A stretch of DNA of 36,116 bases, taken from NCBI GenBank assembly GCA_020725765.1, contig DYEI01000505.1, forward strand, positions 1 through 36,116. The letters run 5' to 3'. This DNA is from Anaerolinea sp. GTDB taxonomy: Bacteria; Chloroflexota; Anaerolineae; SpSt-313. Position numbers and translations under genes: made by a program. The notes under the pieces were generated by a model, which did no database searches, was not told the DNA's origin, and was given only the letters and a program-made list of their open reading frames with translations. Each line of letters opens with the position of its first letter. Positions within the stretch are counted from its first letter, which is position 1. This document shows, in pieces, positions 35,900 through 36,116 of the stretch.

Positions 35900-35994
35900 G
35901 AAACAGCCTCCCCCAGCCGTGACTCCTTCAGGGGCGCATAGGCTGCCCTGGCCGCCTTACGTCGGCCCTTATCGAGGGTACCCCATCCCCCCGT

Positions 35995-36030
35995 CCCTCT
36001 TCCCCGCCGCCGAGGCGCCGGGGAAGAGGG
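35995..36030. repeat. strong inverted repeat (16-nt arms, one mismatch, 4-nt loop)
   Basis: ccctcttccccgccgc-cgag-gcgccggggaagaggg. Confidence 0.9.
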
Positions 36031-36039
36031 CGTCTTATG

Positions 36040-36116
36040 GAGGGCCATTCCGGATTCCCCCCCCCGCGGCGCGCTATCCATTACCCACAAGTCGGGCTGC
36101 ACAGCATCACGGGGCA
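36040..36116 (-). repeat. intergenic repeat family copy C (runs off the window end)
   Basis: Reverse complement tgccccgtgatgctgtgcagcccgacttgtgggtaatggatagcgcgccgcgggggggggaatcc. Confidence 0.85.

Overview
High-GC bacterial segment, possibly Chloroflexota-like (taxonomy is a guess). Positions 1-28.5 kb are coded mostly on the minus strand; 28.8-35.7 kb is on the plus strand. Housekeeping blocks: ffh-rpsP-KH protein-rimM-dprA-mannose-1-P guanylyltransferase-cinA; DAHP synthase, a TIM-like protein, a flavodiiron protein and an M55 peptidase; comM; dnaX-ebfC-recR; and a multi-PAS/GAF histidine kinase. Regions of most interest: (1) An accessory island at about 11.8-17.4 kb with an RQC-minor-1-like protein, an unknown protein paired with a PD-(D/E)xK nuclease, a low-GC OLD-family ATPase/TOPRIM nuclease with a strong promoter and a coupled upstream ORF, and a GxxExxY protein. 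The GxxExxY gene is bracketed by arrays of CACGAAA/TTTCGTG units, and a 28-nt imperfect direct repeat (25/28 identical) flanks the OLD + GxxExxY segment. (2) A plus-strand stress-type cluster: DUF883-like membrane protein, BON protein, NYN RNase, unknown protein, S2P-CBS protease, FtsH paralog, encapsulated ferritin with an LTVGSLLGR cargo peptide, and a family 1 encapsulin shell. (3) At least five copies of an intergenic repeat with core CTTGTSGGTAATGSATAGC, two of them at the window ends, plus a separate GTCATTGCGAG palindromic repeat family. No tRNA, rRNA or CRISPR was recognised. All family calls were made by eye, without database searches.
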